A stretch of DNA of 8,133 bases from Bacteroidales bacterium (GCA_017647065.1 JAGCLI010000327.1:1-8133), one strand, 5' to 3'. Numbered from the stretch's first letter, positions 1-7,348 are shown. A program made the numbers and translations. Notes: generated from the letters alone by a model not told the origin.

Positions 1-914
1 TCAAGAAAATCATTCTTCCTATAATCCGAATTTTTATTGGACTTGTTTTTGTTGCTTCTGCAATTACTAAATATATTTCAATAGAAGCATTTGATATGTT
101 TGTATTTGAACATGAGTTATTTTCTTGGAATTTTACTAATTTCCTTACAAGAATTCTGATTTCTTGTGAGGCATGTTTAGGATTGATGCTAATCATTGGC
201 ATTTATCCTAAATTATCTCGATGGCTTGCAGTAGGTTCGCTATCTTTCTTTACAATTTATGTTTTATTAAAGCCTTTGCTTTTCCAAGTTGATGCAGAGA
301 ATTGTCATTGTTTTGGAGAGGTATTGATTTTATCAGATTCACAAACAATAATTAAGAATATTATACTTTTATTGCTTTGTGTTGCTCTATTTTTTGAAAA
401 AGGGTGGAAAATAAAATATTCAAAACTTATTCTTGCTCTTTGTTTAGTGGCTCCGCTTGCCACATCTTTTATTGTACGTCCACCAGATGTCATTGTAAAT
501 AAACTATACGGCAAACAAGCTCAACTAAACATGGAAAGTTTTGAAAAACTTCTTTCTCTTGAACAAGTACAAGAGTTAAATATTTCTGAAGGAAAGAAAG
601 TGCTTTGTTTATATTCTACTGCTTGTAAGCACTGTAAACGTACCGCAATCAAACTTGATGTGATAATTAAGCGACATAGTTTAGATAAATCAAAGTTTGG
701 TGTTTTATTTTGGGGGAAAGAGGGAAGTATAGATATATTTTACAAAGACACCTCTGTTGAAAAATTACCTACAACGCAAGTTCCTCCCTTGCTTTTCCTT
801 TCTGCAACTAACGGACGTCAACCTATAGTTGTGCTTTTAGAGAATGGAAAAGTAATTGATTTATTTAAGTCAATCAATATTGACGAAAAAAAGATTACTG
901 ATTTTCTTCAATAG
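1..914 (+). CDS. MauE/DoxX-type membrane protein fused to a thioredoxin-like domain (5' partial)
   Basis: The frame is open from base 3 with no stop and no ATG, GTG or TTG before the ATG at 96, and the residues before that ATG form a good first membrane helix (IRIFIGLVFVASAI). The true start therefore lies left of the window. About five hydrophobic segments follow, as in MauE/DoxX proteins, with the family-like motif NCHCFGE (Cys codons at 303 and 309) between helices 3 and 4. Lys/Arg-rich loops after helices 2 and 4 suggest that this motif and the C-terminal half face the periplasm. The C-terminal part has a thioredoxin-like active site, CKHC (Cys codons at 624 and 633), and a later Pro-rich stretch, TTQVPPLLF, that fits the cis-Pro loop. 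The inferred role is passing reducing equivalents or disulfides across the inner membrane; the substrate is unknown. I recall similar DoxX-family fusions across Bacteroidota. porX starts 68 bases downstream on the same strand. Confidence 0.8.
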   Translation, partial: KKIILPIIRIFIGLVFVASAITKYISIEAFDMFVFEHELFSWNFTNFLTRILISCEACLGLMLIIGIYPKLSRWLAVGSLSFFTIYVLLKPLLFQVDAENCHCFGEVLILSDSQTIIKNIILLLLCVALFFEKGWKIKYSKLILALCLVAPLATSFIVRPPDVIVNKLYGKQAQLNMESFEKLLSLEQVQELNISEGKKVLCLYSTACKHCKRTAIKLDVIIKRHSLDKSKFGVLFWGKEGSIDIFYKDTSVEKLPTTQVPPLLFLSATNGRQPIVVLLENGKVIDLFKSINIDEKKITDFLQ

Positions 915-982
915 TTTTTATCGTAAATTATAACATTTCACTTTATTGTTGCGTTTTATATCATATTGAAATATTATTTGAT

Positions 983-2536
983 ATGGTTAAGATACTTTGG
1001 GTTGATGACGAAATAGACTTATTGAAACCTTACGTTCTCTTTCTTGAAACGAAGGGCTATAGTTTTTCTCTTGCAATAGATGGTAACGAAGCTCTAGATA
1101 TACTTGCAGGAGAAAAGATAGATATTGTTTTCTTAGACGAGAATATGCCGGGGTTAAGCGGTTTGGAAGTTCTAACAATCATTAAAGAGCGCTACCCTGC
1201 TTTGCCAATAATTATGATAACAAAAAGTGAAGAAGAACAAATAATGGAGCAAGCGATTGGCTCAAAAATATCGGATTACCTCATTAAACCAGTAAATCCT
1301 AATCAAATATTACTGACTTTAAAGAAACATTTAGATACAAAACGCCTTGTTAGTGAAAAATCTACTATGAGTTATCAACAAGAGTTTCGTCAAATAGGAA
1401 TGAAACTCTTAGATAACGATCTTGATTGGCAAGAATGGATAGAGCTTTATAAAAAACTTGTTTATTGGGAACTTAACCTTGCCGAATCAAATGATGTAAG
1501 TATTTTTGAGGTTTTAAAACAACAAAAACAAGAAGCAAACAATCAATTTTCGAAATATTACCAACAAAAATATATTGATTGGATTAGTAAAAAGGATACT
1601 GACTCTCCTTTGTTTTCTCATACACTTTTAAAAAATAAACTTTTCCCCGATCTTAACAAAGATGACAATTCAAACTTTTTAATAATAATTGACAATTTCC
1701 GTTTTGACCAATGGAAAATTATTCAAACACATATTGAACAATATTTTAGAGTTGAACAAGAGAATATTTATTATAGCATTATCCCAACAACGACTCAATA
1801 TGCGAGAAATGCACTTCTTTCAGGTATGATGCCTTCTGATATTAAGAAAACTTATCCTGATTTATGGCTTGATGAAGACGAGGAAGGTTTAAAGAATCAA
1901 AACGAATATATTTTCTTGCAAAAACATCTTAAAAACAATAAATTTGATATCAAAACCTCATATCACAAAGTTTTAAATGCTTCTTTTGGCAAGAAAATGA
2001 TAGATAATCTAAGCAATCTATTACAAAATAAATTAAATGTCGTTGTTTACAACTTTATAGATATGCTTTCACATGCTCGAACTGAATCTATGCTTGTTAG
2101 AGAGTTAGCAGAAGATGAAAATTCTTATAGAAGCGTTACTAAAACGTGGTTTGAACACTCTACTCTATTAGATTTAATAAAGTTTCTTAGTACAAAAAAA
2201 GTTAATATCTATATTACAACCGACCATGGTTCTGTAAAAATTAACAATCCTGTAAAGATACGCTCTACAAAGGACGCTTCTGTTAATTTAAGATATAAGG
2301 TAGGTAAACTAATGGACTACAATCCTAAGCAAGTCTTTGATGTAAAAAATCCAGAGGATATTTTCTTACCACGACTTCATATTTCCTCTCCATATATCTT
2401 TGCTCGTGCAAATGATTTTTTTGCTTATCCAAATAATTACAATCATTATGTGCAGTATTATATGAATACATTTCAACACGGAGGCATTTCTATGGAAGAG
2501 GTAATGATTCCATTTATCAAATTAACTAATAAATAA
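983..2536 (+). CDS. porX: PorX-type response regulator with PglZ (alkaline phosphatase superfamily) output domain
   Basis: Residues 1-120 are a receiver domain: acidic pair D8/D9 in ILWVDDE, phospho-acceptor D52 in VFLDENMPG, T80 and K102 in YLIKPV. A helical linker (about 125-225) leads to a PglZ domain with the metal and catalytic positions expected of the alkaline phosphatase fold: D237 in IIIDNFRFDQW, the PTTT cluster at 268-271, D360 and H364 in DMLSHA, D414/H415 in TTDHG, and H499 in FQHGG. Its 517 residues match the full length of PorX. In Porphyromonas and Flavobacterium, PorX works with the kinase PorY in controlling type IX secretion, and its PglZ domain has been reported to hydrolyse oligonucleotides. 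No DNA-binding domain is present and no kinase is encoded here. The ATG at 983 is chosen because the receiver begins within three residues of it; no Shine-Dalgarno precedes it. Whether this genome has type IX secretion cannot be seen from the window. Confidence 0.93.
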   Translation: MVKILWVDDEIDLLKPYVLFLETKGYSFSLAIDGNEALDILAGEKIDIVFLDENMPGLSGLEVLTIIKERYPALPIIMITKSEEEQIMEQAIGSKISDYLIKPVNPNQILLTLKKHLDTKRLVSEKSTMSYQQEFRQIGMKLLDNDLDWQEWIELYKKLVYWELNLAESNDVSIFEVLKQQKQEANNQFSKYYQQKYIDWISKKDTDSPLFSHTLLKNKLFPDLNKDDNSNFLIIIDNFRFDQWKIIQTHIEQYFRVEQENIYYSIIPTTTQYARNALLSGMMPSDIKKTYPDLWLDEDEEGLKNQNEYIFLQKHLKNNKFDIKTSYHKVLNASFGKKMIDNLSNLLQNKLNVVVYNFIDMLSHARTESMLVRELAEDENSYRSVTKTWFEHSTLLDLIKFLSTKKVNIYITTDHGSVKINNPVKIRSTKDASVNLRYKVGKLMDYNPKQVFDVKNPEDIFLPRLHISSPYIFARANDFFAYPNNYNHYVQYYMNTFQHGGISMEEVMIPFIKLTNK

Positions 2537-2540
2537 ACTT

Positions 2541-2969
2541 ATGCAAAAGCAATATATAATTGAAAACCTGTCTTCTATTGACCAAGTTGCAGAACAAATC
2601 TTAAATGATTTTCCTTCTTCAAGGCTTTTTTCGTTAAACGGGAATATGGGAGCAGGAAAAACCACTCTCACAAAGTCTTTGTGCAAAGCATTAGAGGTTG
2701 AAGACAATGTTTGTTCACCAACTTTTGCTATTGTGAATGAATATTTTTCTCAAAAAGTAGGAACAATTTATCATTTTGACTTTTATAGAATTAAAAACCT
2801 ACAAGAAGCTATTGATATTGGCTTTGATGATTATATCTTTAGCGGAAATTATTGTTTTATGGAATGGTGCGAAAATATTTCTCCGCTACTACCTGATGAA
2901 ATTACGGAAATAAAAATTGATGTACAGCAAAACGATTTTAGATTAATAACTGTTGCAGAACTTTCTTAG
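2541..2969 (+). CDS. tsaE: tRNA threonylcarbamoyladenosine biosynthesis ATPase TsaE
   Basis: A 142-residue protein, the usual size for TsaE (YjeE family). The Walker A loop GNMGAGKT is at residues 34-41, followed by the family motif SPTFAIVNEY (59-68), HFDFYRI (78-84), DIGFDDYIF (92-100) and the conserved EW pair at 108-109, which sits at the Walker B-like strand. TsaE binds the TsaB-TsaD pair and uses ATP to drive cycles of N6-threonylcarbamoyl transfer to A37 of ANN-decoding tRNAs in the cytoplasm. The ATG lies 4 bases after the porX stop, so the two are almost certainly co-transcribed; I recall this pairing as common in Bacteroidota. The stop codon is 6 bases from the stop of the convergent lipoprotein gene. 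All key residues are present and the gene looks intact. Confidence 0.95.
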   Translation: MQKQYIIENLSSIDQVAEQILNDFPSSRLFSLNGNMGAGKTTLTKSLCKALEVEDNVCSPTFAIVNEYFSQKVGTIYHFDFYRIKNLQEAIDIGFDDYIFSGNYCFMEWCENISPLLPDEITEIKIDVQQNDFRLITVAELS

Positions 2970-2975
2970 AAGAAC

Positions 2976-4595
2976 TTATTGATTTATTACATCTAATATT
3001 TTTTGATAGTGCTCTTTTACTGTTTCACTCCAAGTTTCTTGTTCTGAAAGAAAGCTATCTAAAATCATTTTAGCCCCTTGATAATCTTTCTTAGTGAATA
3101 AAATCCAAGCATAAGTATCTGCAAAAGTTATATTATATGACTGAGCATCGTAAGTTTGTTTTGACATTTTTTCAGCTTTGTCAAGGTCTTGGTTTTCTAA
3201 GCATAGATAGTATGCGTAATTATTTAAAACCATTAGATTATTAGTATCTTTTTCTAATGCTTTTTCAAAATAGTCAAAAGCCTTATCTTTGTTTTCTATT
3301 CTATAATATGCTACTGCTAAATTAGAATAAATATCTATGTAATCACTTTGTTGCTTTGAGTATTTCAAACCTTTTTCTAATGTTTCAATGGCTTTTTCAT
3401 ATTCTTTTAAGTTTACCAAAGAATATCCTTTAACAATATAAAAAATACACTCTCTTGGGTAAAGTTTTATGGCATCATCACAAGTTTTTATTCTTTCTTC
3501 ATCTCCTGCTTTAACCTGTTGGGTAATTATATATCTTTTATATAAATCAATATCTTTCACTCCATACTCTACGGCTTTCTTACTAGCTTGATATGCTTCG
3601 TCCATACGAAATGTTCTCATATATCCAATAGATAGAAACTGCCATAAACGTCCTTCTTCTGGATACATGCTCAACATAGTCTCTAAATGTTTTATGTAAT
3701 TTCTTAGAGTTTCTATGTCTTCATCTACTTTTGCTTTATAAAGACTAAGAATTATTTGATTCTTTTCTTCAAATCCCATTTTTGTAGTCTTGCATAATTT
3801 GTCTATATAAACCTCAGCAGAAGGTATTTCGCCCTTTTTGTAATAGATTTCCATTAGAGCAACTATGTTTTCTACATTATTAGAATCTATTTCTTCTACT
3901 TTTTTCATTAAGTTCAATGCTTTTTCTTCCTTCTCATTGTTTAAGTAGTATTGTGCTAAGATTGAAAGATAAGAAACATTACTTGGATATTCTTTACTAA
4001 GAATTTCTATTTCTTTAATAGCTTTCTCGTGTTGGTTTTGACTCTTATAAATATTGTATTTCAACATTGAGCAATATTCGTTAACACCTTGCCTTTTTTC
4101 AAGCAAATTTACTATCTCTATTGCTTTATTTGTTTTATTTGCATCCACATAAATGCTAACTAATTCCGAATAATATTCTGTTACATTAGGTTGTAATTCT
4201 ATTATTTCTTTATATTGTTCTGCTGCTTTGTCTATCTGGTTGGTTAAAAGATAGATTTCTGCTAATTGAGTACGATACCAATGATTTTTTGGTGATAATT
4301 CAATTGCCTTTTGATTATACTCTATTGCAGAGGCAATATTTCTGCTTTCAAAGTCTATAGCTGCAAGTTGATAATAAGCAAGAGAATTATTTGGTTGAAA
4401 GCGTATCACTTCTTTATATAAAGAAGTCGCTTTTTCAAGATTACCTAATTCTCTTTGAGTAGCAGCATCAATAACTAATTGTGCTACTTTTATGTCGTTA
4501 TCGTTAGGTTGTTTAACTGCTTTTTCTTGATTTTTACAAGAAGATAAACATAAAATTAAGAACAATAAAGTTAAAATGATGCTACTACGTTTCAT
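2976..4595 (-). CDS. TPR-repeat lipoprotein
   Basis: The 539-residue product starts with a lipoprotein signal: a basic tip (MKRSS), a hydrophobic core and the lipobox LSSC, giving a lipidated Cys at residue 20. The rest is nearly all helical repeats with TPR spacing, from about residue 37 to 519. Examples are LAYYQLAAIDFESRNIASAI (72-91), IYSNLAVAYYRIENKDKAFD (422-441) and the C-terminal pair VLNNYAYYLCLENQDLDKAE (456-475) and FADTYAWILFTKKDYQGA (491-508). TPRs are protein-binding scaffolds; no enzymatic domain is seen. The residues after Cys20 (KNQEK) lack the acidic cluster that sends Bacteroidota lipoproteins to the cell surface, so a periplasm-facing location is the better inference. It begins 7 bases after the nucleotidyltransferase stop, which implies one transcript. 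The binding partner is unknown. Confidence 0.88.
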   Translation of the reverse strand: MKRSSIILTLLFLILCLSSCKNQEKAVKQPNDNDIKVAQLVIDAATQRELGNLEKATSLYKEVIRFQPNNSLAYYQLAAIDFESRNIASAIEYNQKAIELSPKNHWYRTQLAEIYLLTNQIDKAAEQYKEIIELQPNVTEYYSELVSIYVDANKTNKAIEIVNLLEKRQGVNEYCSMLKYNIYKSQNQHEKAIKEIEILSKEYPSNVSYLSILAQYYLNNEKEEKALNLMKKVEEIDSNNVENIVALMEIYYKKGEIPSAEVYIDKLCKTTKMGFEEKNQIILSLYKAKVDEDIETLRNYIKHLETMLSMYPEEGRLWQFLSIGYMRTFRMDEAYQASKKAVEYGVKDIDLYKRYIITQQVKAGDEERIKTCDDAIKLYPRECIFYIVKGYSLVNLKEYEKAIETLEKGLKYSKQQSDYIDIYSNLAVAYYRIENKDKAFDYFEKALEKDTNNLMVLNNYAYYLCLENQDLDKAEKMSKQTYDAQSYNITFADTYAWILFTKKDYQGAKMILDSFLSEQETWSETVKEHYQKILDVINQ

Positions 4596-4602
4596 ATATT
4601 TT

Positions 4603-5628
4603 TTAATTTATACAACTATAATCTCCTAAGTTTAATTCTTGTTGTTTATTTTCGATTTTTGCAAATGAACCGATCATACTATTTTTCAAAACTGCGTTTT
4701 CTATAACTGTTTCCTTGCCTACCATAGAGTCTTTAATGCAAGAATTTGTTATTTTGCAATTTTCTCCAATACTTACTCTTGGTCCGATAACGCAATTCTT
4801 TATTTCAGCTCCCTTTCCTATATAAACAGGTTGAATAATCAAAGAGTTGTCGTTTATAACATATTCATTCAATAATTCTTCTGTTAATTCATAAAGGCCA
4901 TTCTTAGCAGATTTTAATTCTAACACTCTTCCACAAGTTTCAACTGTTGCATTAGGATTTCCACAATCTAACCATTCTTTTACATCGTTTGTTTTAAACT
5001 TCAATCCCTTATCAAGCATATTTTGAAGAGCATCTGTAAGTTGATATTCTCCTGATTTAGTGATATTATTATCAATTAAATATTGCAATTCGTTTCTTAG
5101 ATTTTCACCATCTTTGAAATAATAGATACCAATTATTGCTTCATTACTTACAAACTCTTTTGGTTTTTCCACAAATCCACAAATAGTTTGATCTGCGTTC
5201 TTTTTGACAACTCCAAACGCACTTGGGTCGTCTACTTTGTGAGTCCAAATAATTCCGTCTTCCTTAGTTTCCAAAGTAAAGCCTGCATCAAATAAAGTAT
5301 CTGCAAAAGCCACTGTAACCTTACCAGAAAGACTTTCCTTCGCACAAAGAATCGCATGAGCAGTGCCAAGAGGCTCGTTTTGATAGTAAATCTTTCCTGT
5401 TGTGCCTAATTGTTTCGCTATATTTAATAGGTTATTTTCTACTTCTTTTCCGAAATCTCCAATTATGAAACCAATTTCTTCTATCTCTTCTCCCACAACT
5501 TCTCTTATATCTTCGCACAAGTGTTGAACGATTGGCTTACCTGCTAATTCTATTAACGGCTTTGGAGTAACTAATGTATGAGGACGTAATCTCTTTCCCA
5601 TACCTGCCATAGGAATTACTATTTTCAT
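4603..5628 (-). CDS. Sugar-phosphate nucleotidyltransferase with left-handed beta-helix tail
   Basis: This 341-residue protein has an N-terminal NTP-transferase domain: nucleotide-binding GMGKRLRPHT (9-18), K23 in TPKP, PLGTAHAI (86-93), metal-binding D110 in AFADT, VEKP (153-156) and EWLDCGNP (218-225). Residues about 264-325 are hexapeptide-type repeats (VYIGKGAEIKNCVIGPRVSI and following) forming a short left-handed beta-helix. Such enzymes join a sugar 1-phosphate to an NTP, releasing pyrophosphate, to make NDP-sugars for glycans. The sugar and base are not assignable: PLGTAHA differs from classic RmlA and GalU motifs, and the helix is too short to suggest a GlmU-like acetyltransferase. 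The frame is open to an ATG at 5658, but I place the start at 5628 because the family begins MKIVIPMAGMGKRL and the ten extra residues match nothing expected. It is first in a pair with the TPR lipoprotein gene. Confidence 0.88.
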   Translation of the reverse strand: MKIVIPMAGMGKRLRPHTLVTPKPLIELAGKPIVQHLCEDIREVVGEEIEEIGFIIGDFGKEVENNLLNIAKQLGTTGKIYYQNEPLGTAHAILCAKESLSGKVTVAFADTLFDAGFTLETKEDGIIWTHKVDDPSAFGVVKKNADQTICGFVEKPKEFVSNEAIIGIYYFKDGENLRNELQYLIDNNITKSGEYQLTDALQNMLDKGLKFKTNDVKEWLDCGNPNATVETCGRVLELKSAKNGLYELTEELLNEYVINDNSLIIQPVYIGKGAEIKNCVIGPRVSIGENCKITNSCIKDSMVGKETVIENAVLKNSMIGSFAKIENKQQELNLGDYSCIN

Positions 5629-5673
5629 AATTTTATATTTTTTAATTTGTAAAAACAACTATTTATTAAACTA

Positions 5674-5681
5674 CAAAATTA
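5674..5681 (-). promoter_or_regulatory. Predicted -7 box for the nucleotidyltransferase-lipoprotein operon
   Basis: Read on the - strand this is TAATTTTG, a full match to the Bacteroidota -7 consensus TAnnTTTG. It lies about 45 bases upstream of the proposed start at 5628, leaving a leader of roughly 40 bases. No clean TTTG -33 element is found at the usual spacing, so this is a prediction from one box only. Confidence 0.45.
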
Positions 5682-5730
5682 CAAAACATTTGACTAATCT
5701 ATCAGAAAAATCGAGAGAATTATCCTTAAT

Positions 5731-5759
5731 TGAGCATTTTTTTGTAATTTTACAGCTCA
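5731..5759. promoter_or_regulatory. Nested inverted repeat upstream of mltD-like gene, possible operator
   Basis: Two inverted repeats are nested here. The inner one is TGTAATTTTACA at 5743-5754 (5-base arms, 2-base centre). The outer arms are TGAGC at 5731-5735 and GCTCA at 5755-5759; the right arms abut while the left arms are split by a T-rich 7-base spacer. The element ends 17 bases before the mltD-like start codon and covers its predicted -7 box. It could be a regulator site or an RNA fold in the leader; AT-rich DNA can also give such short palindromes by chance. Confidence 0.3.
5745..5752 (+). promoter_or_regulatory. Predicted -7 box for the mltD-like gene
   Basis: TAATTTTA matches the Bacteroidota -7 consensus TAnnTTTG at all but the last base and lies 24 bases before the ATG at 5777, leaving a short leader. 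It shares the longer word TTTTGTAATTTT with the - strand promoter opposite. No convincing -33 TTTG was found at the expected distance, so confidence is modest. Confidence 0.35.
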
Positions 5760-5776
5760 TTTTTTGAACAATTTAT

Positions 5777-7348
5777 ATGAAAAATAAGGCAATATATCTC
5801 ATATTTTTAATGTTTTTGGGAGCTTCTTTATCTGCACAAGATATAGATAATACTGAGTTTTTTACTCAATTTGAAAGAAACTATGATAGTTTGTTACATA
5901 GATATTATGTAAGACAAAACTCTAAATTTTTAACTCAAAGATACAATTCAAACAATCAAACATATTCTCCAAGAATTAAAGTAGCAGATCTTCCCGATAG
6001 TGTTATTGCAAATCGTTTAAGAAAGATTCCTTCTGCAATAGAATTAACTTATAATGAAAAAGTACGCTCTCATATTATTTATTATGTAGATAAAATTGGA
6101 GATAGAGTTGGAGTAATGTTAGGATTAAGCAAATACTATTTTCCAATATTTGAAAACATATTAGATAAAGCAGGAGTTCCTGAAGATTTAAAGTATTTAG
6201 TAATTATAGAATCTGCTTTAAATCCAACAGCCGTTTCAAGAGCAGGTGCAACAGGCCTTTGGCAATTTATGCACTCTACAGGAAAAATGTATGATTTAAG
6301 AATAAACTCTGTAATTGACGATAGACGCGACCCAATTAAAGCAACATACGCTGCTGCACGTTATTTAAGAGATTTATATAAAATATATGGAGATTGGACC
6401 TTAGCCTTAGCAGCTTACAACTGCGGACCAGGTAATGTAAACAAAGCTATTCGTCGTTCAGGCAAAGATACTTTTTGGGGAATGTATGATTATCTCCCAA
6501 GAGAAACACGAGGATACGTACCTGCTTATATAGCTGCAGTTTATGCAATGACATATTATCAAGAACATGGAATAGAAATAGAACGTATTTCTAAACCTTT
6601 ACATCTTATTTCAGACACAGTAATGCTTAGTAAAGACATTCACTTTAAGCAAATAGAAGAAGTGATGAATATATCCATAGAAGAATTAAGAGAAATGAAT
6701 CCTCAATATAAAATGGATATGATTCCTGGTAGTCAAGATAAATATAGTTTGAAATTACCTTTAACCTATATCAACGATTTCATAAGCTTAGAAGATAGCA
6801 TATCTAATTACAAAAAAGAAGAATATTTTGGCGAAAGTAAAGTAAAGAATGGCCAAATCGCAAACGGAGAAATAGAATACAGAGAAAGAATAGTATATCA
6901 CAAAATACGTAAAAACGAAACATGGGCTTCTATTTCTAAACGTTATGGAGTAAGCGTAAAACAATTAAAATCTTGGAATAAAAAAGCAAGTAAAAGAAAA
7001 TACCTAAGAGTTGGAGATTTACTTACAATACATCGTAAAGAGGCATATCGTAAAGAGGTAAAAACAGAAGAAACTCAAACACCTACAAACTTTAACACTG
7101 AAACTCCGATAGTATCTTCTGAAAACGAAGCTATTAATACACAAACATCTGCTGAGGAAATAAAGGAAAATATAAAGGGAAAGAAACCAGAACAACATAT
7201 AGTAAACCATACGGTAAAAAAAGGTGATACTGTTGCAAAAATTGCAAAGAAATATGGTGTAAGTGTTAATCAAATATGCAAACTAAACGGCTTAACACAA
7301 AAACAAGCATCACGAATAAAAATAGGACAAAAACTCCGAGTAAAATAA
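5777..7348 (+). CDS. MltD-like membrane-bound lytic murein transglycosylase with LysM domains
   Basis: The 523-residue protein begins with a Sec signal peptide (hydrophobic core 5-19, likely cleavage after SLSA at 20). Residues about 130-250 are a family 1 SLT transglycosylase domain: catalytic E145 in IIESALNP, GLWQFM (160-165), and AAYNCGPGNV (212-221). Enzymes of this type cleave the MurNAc-GlcNAc bond of peptidoglycan without water, leaving 1,6-anhydroMurNAc. Three LysM-like parts follow: a degenerate one at about 281-330, a clear one at 373-418 and a clear one at 477-522, separated by a low-complexity linker (425-475). LysM domains bind GlcNAc-containing glycan and hold the enzyme on the wall. 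No lipobox is seen, unlike E. coli MltD, so the mature protein is probably soluble in the periplasm. It is transcribed alone from the divergent promoter region and ends at a strong hairpin. Confidence 0.93.
   Translation: MKNKAIYLIFLMFLGASLSAQDIDNTEFFTQFERNYDSLLHRYYVRQNSKFLTQRYNSNNQTYSPRIKVADLPDSVIANRLRKIPSAIELTYNEKVRSHIIYYVDKIGDRVGVMLGLSKYYFPIFENILDKAGVPEDLKYLVIIESALNPTAVSRAGATGLWQFMHSTGKMYDLRINSVIDDRRDPIKATYAAARYLRDLYKIYGDWTLALAAYNCGPGNVNKAIRRSGKDTFWGMYDYLPRETRGYVPAYIAAVYAMTYYQEHGIEIERISKPLHLISDTVMLSKDIHFKQIEEVMNISIEELREMNPQYKMDMIPGSQDKYSLKLPLTYINDFISLEDSISNYKKEEYFGESKVKNGQIANGEIEYRERIVYHKIRKNETWASISKRYGVSVKQLKSWNKKASKRKYLRVGDLLTIHRKEAYRKEVKTEETQTPTNFNTETPIVSSENEAINTQTSAEEIKENIKGKKPEQHIVNHTVKKGDTVAKIAKKYGVSVNQICKLNGLTQKQASRIKIGQKLRVK

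Noticed and set aside
305..514. Short - strand frame opposite the membrane part of the redox protein
   Set aside because: The opposite strand encodes the CHCFGE motif and membrane helices in a long continuous frame.
946..980. Possible promoter for porX (TTG at 949-951, then TATTATTTG at 972-980)
   Set aside because: The second box has an extra base against TAnnTTTG and would put the transcript start inside or after the ATG at 983.
987..1178. Short - strand frame opposite the receiver domain of porX
   Set aside because: The + strand encodes well-conserved receiver motifs; no sign of a separate gene.
2522..2707. Short - strand frame opposite the start of tsaE
   Set aside because: It overlaps the Walker A region of tsaE and resembles no known family.
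7019..7273. A - strand frame of 84 codons rich in Phe, Tyr and Cys
   Set aside because: It lies wholly inside the LysM coding region of the mltD-like gene, which has clear conserved domains; the hydrophobic look comes from reading A-rich codons in reverse.
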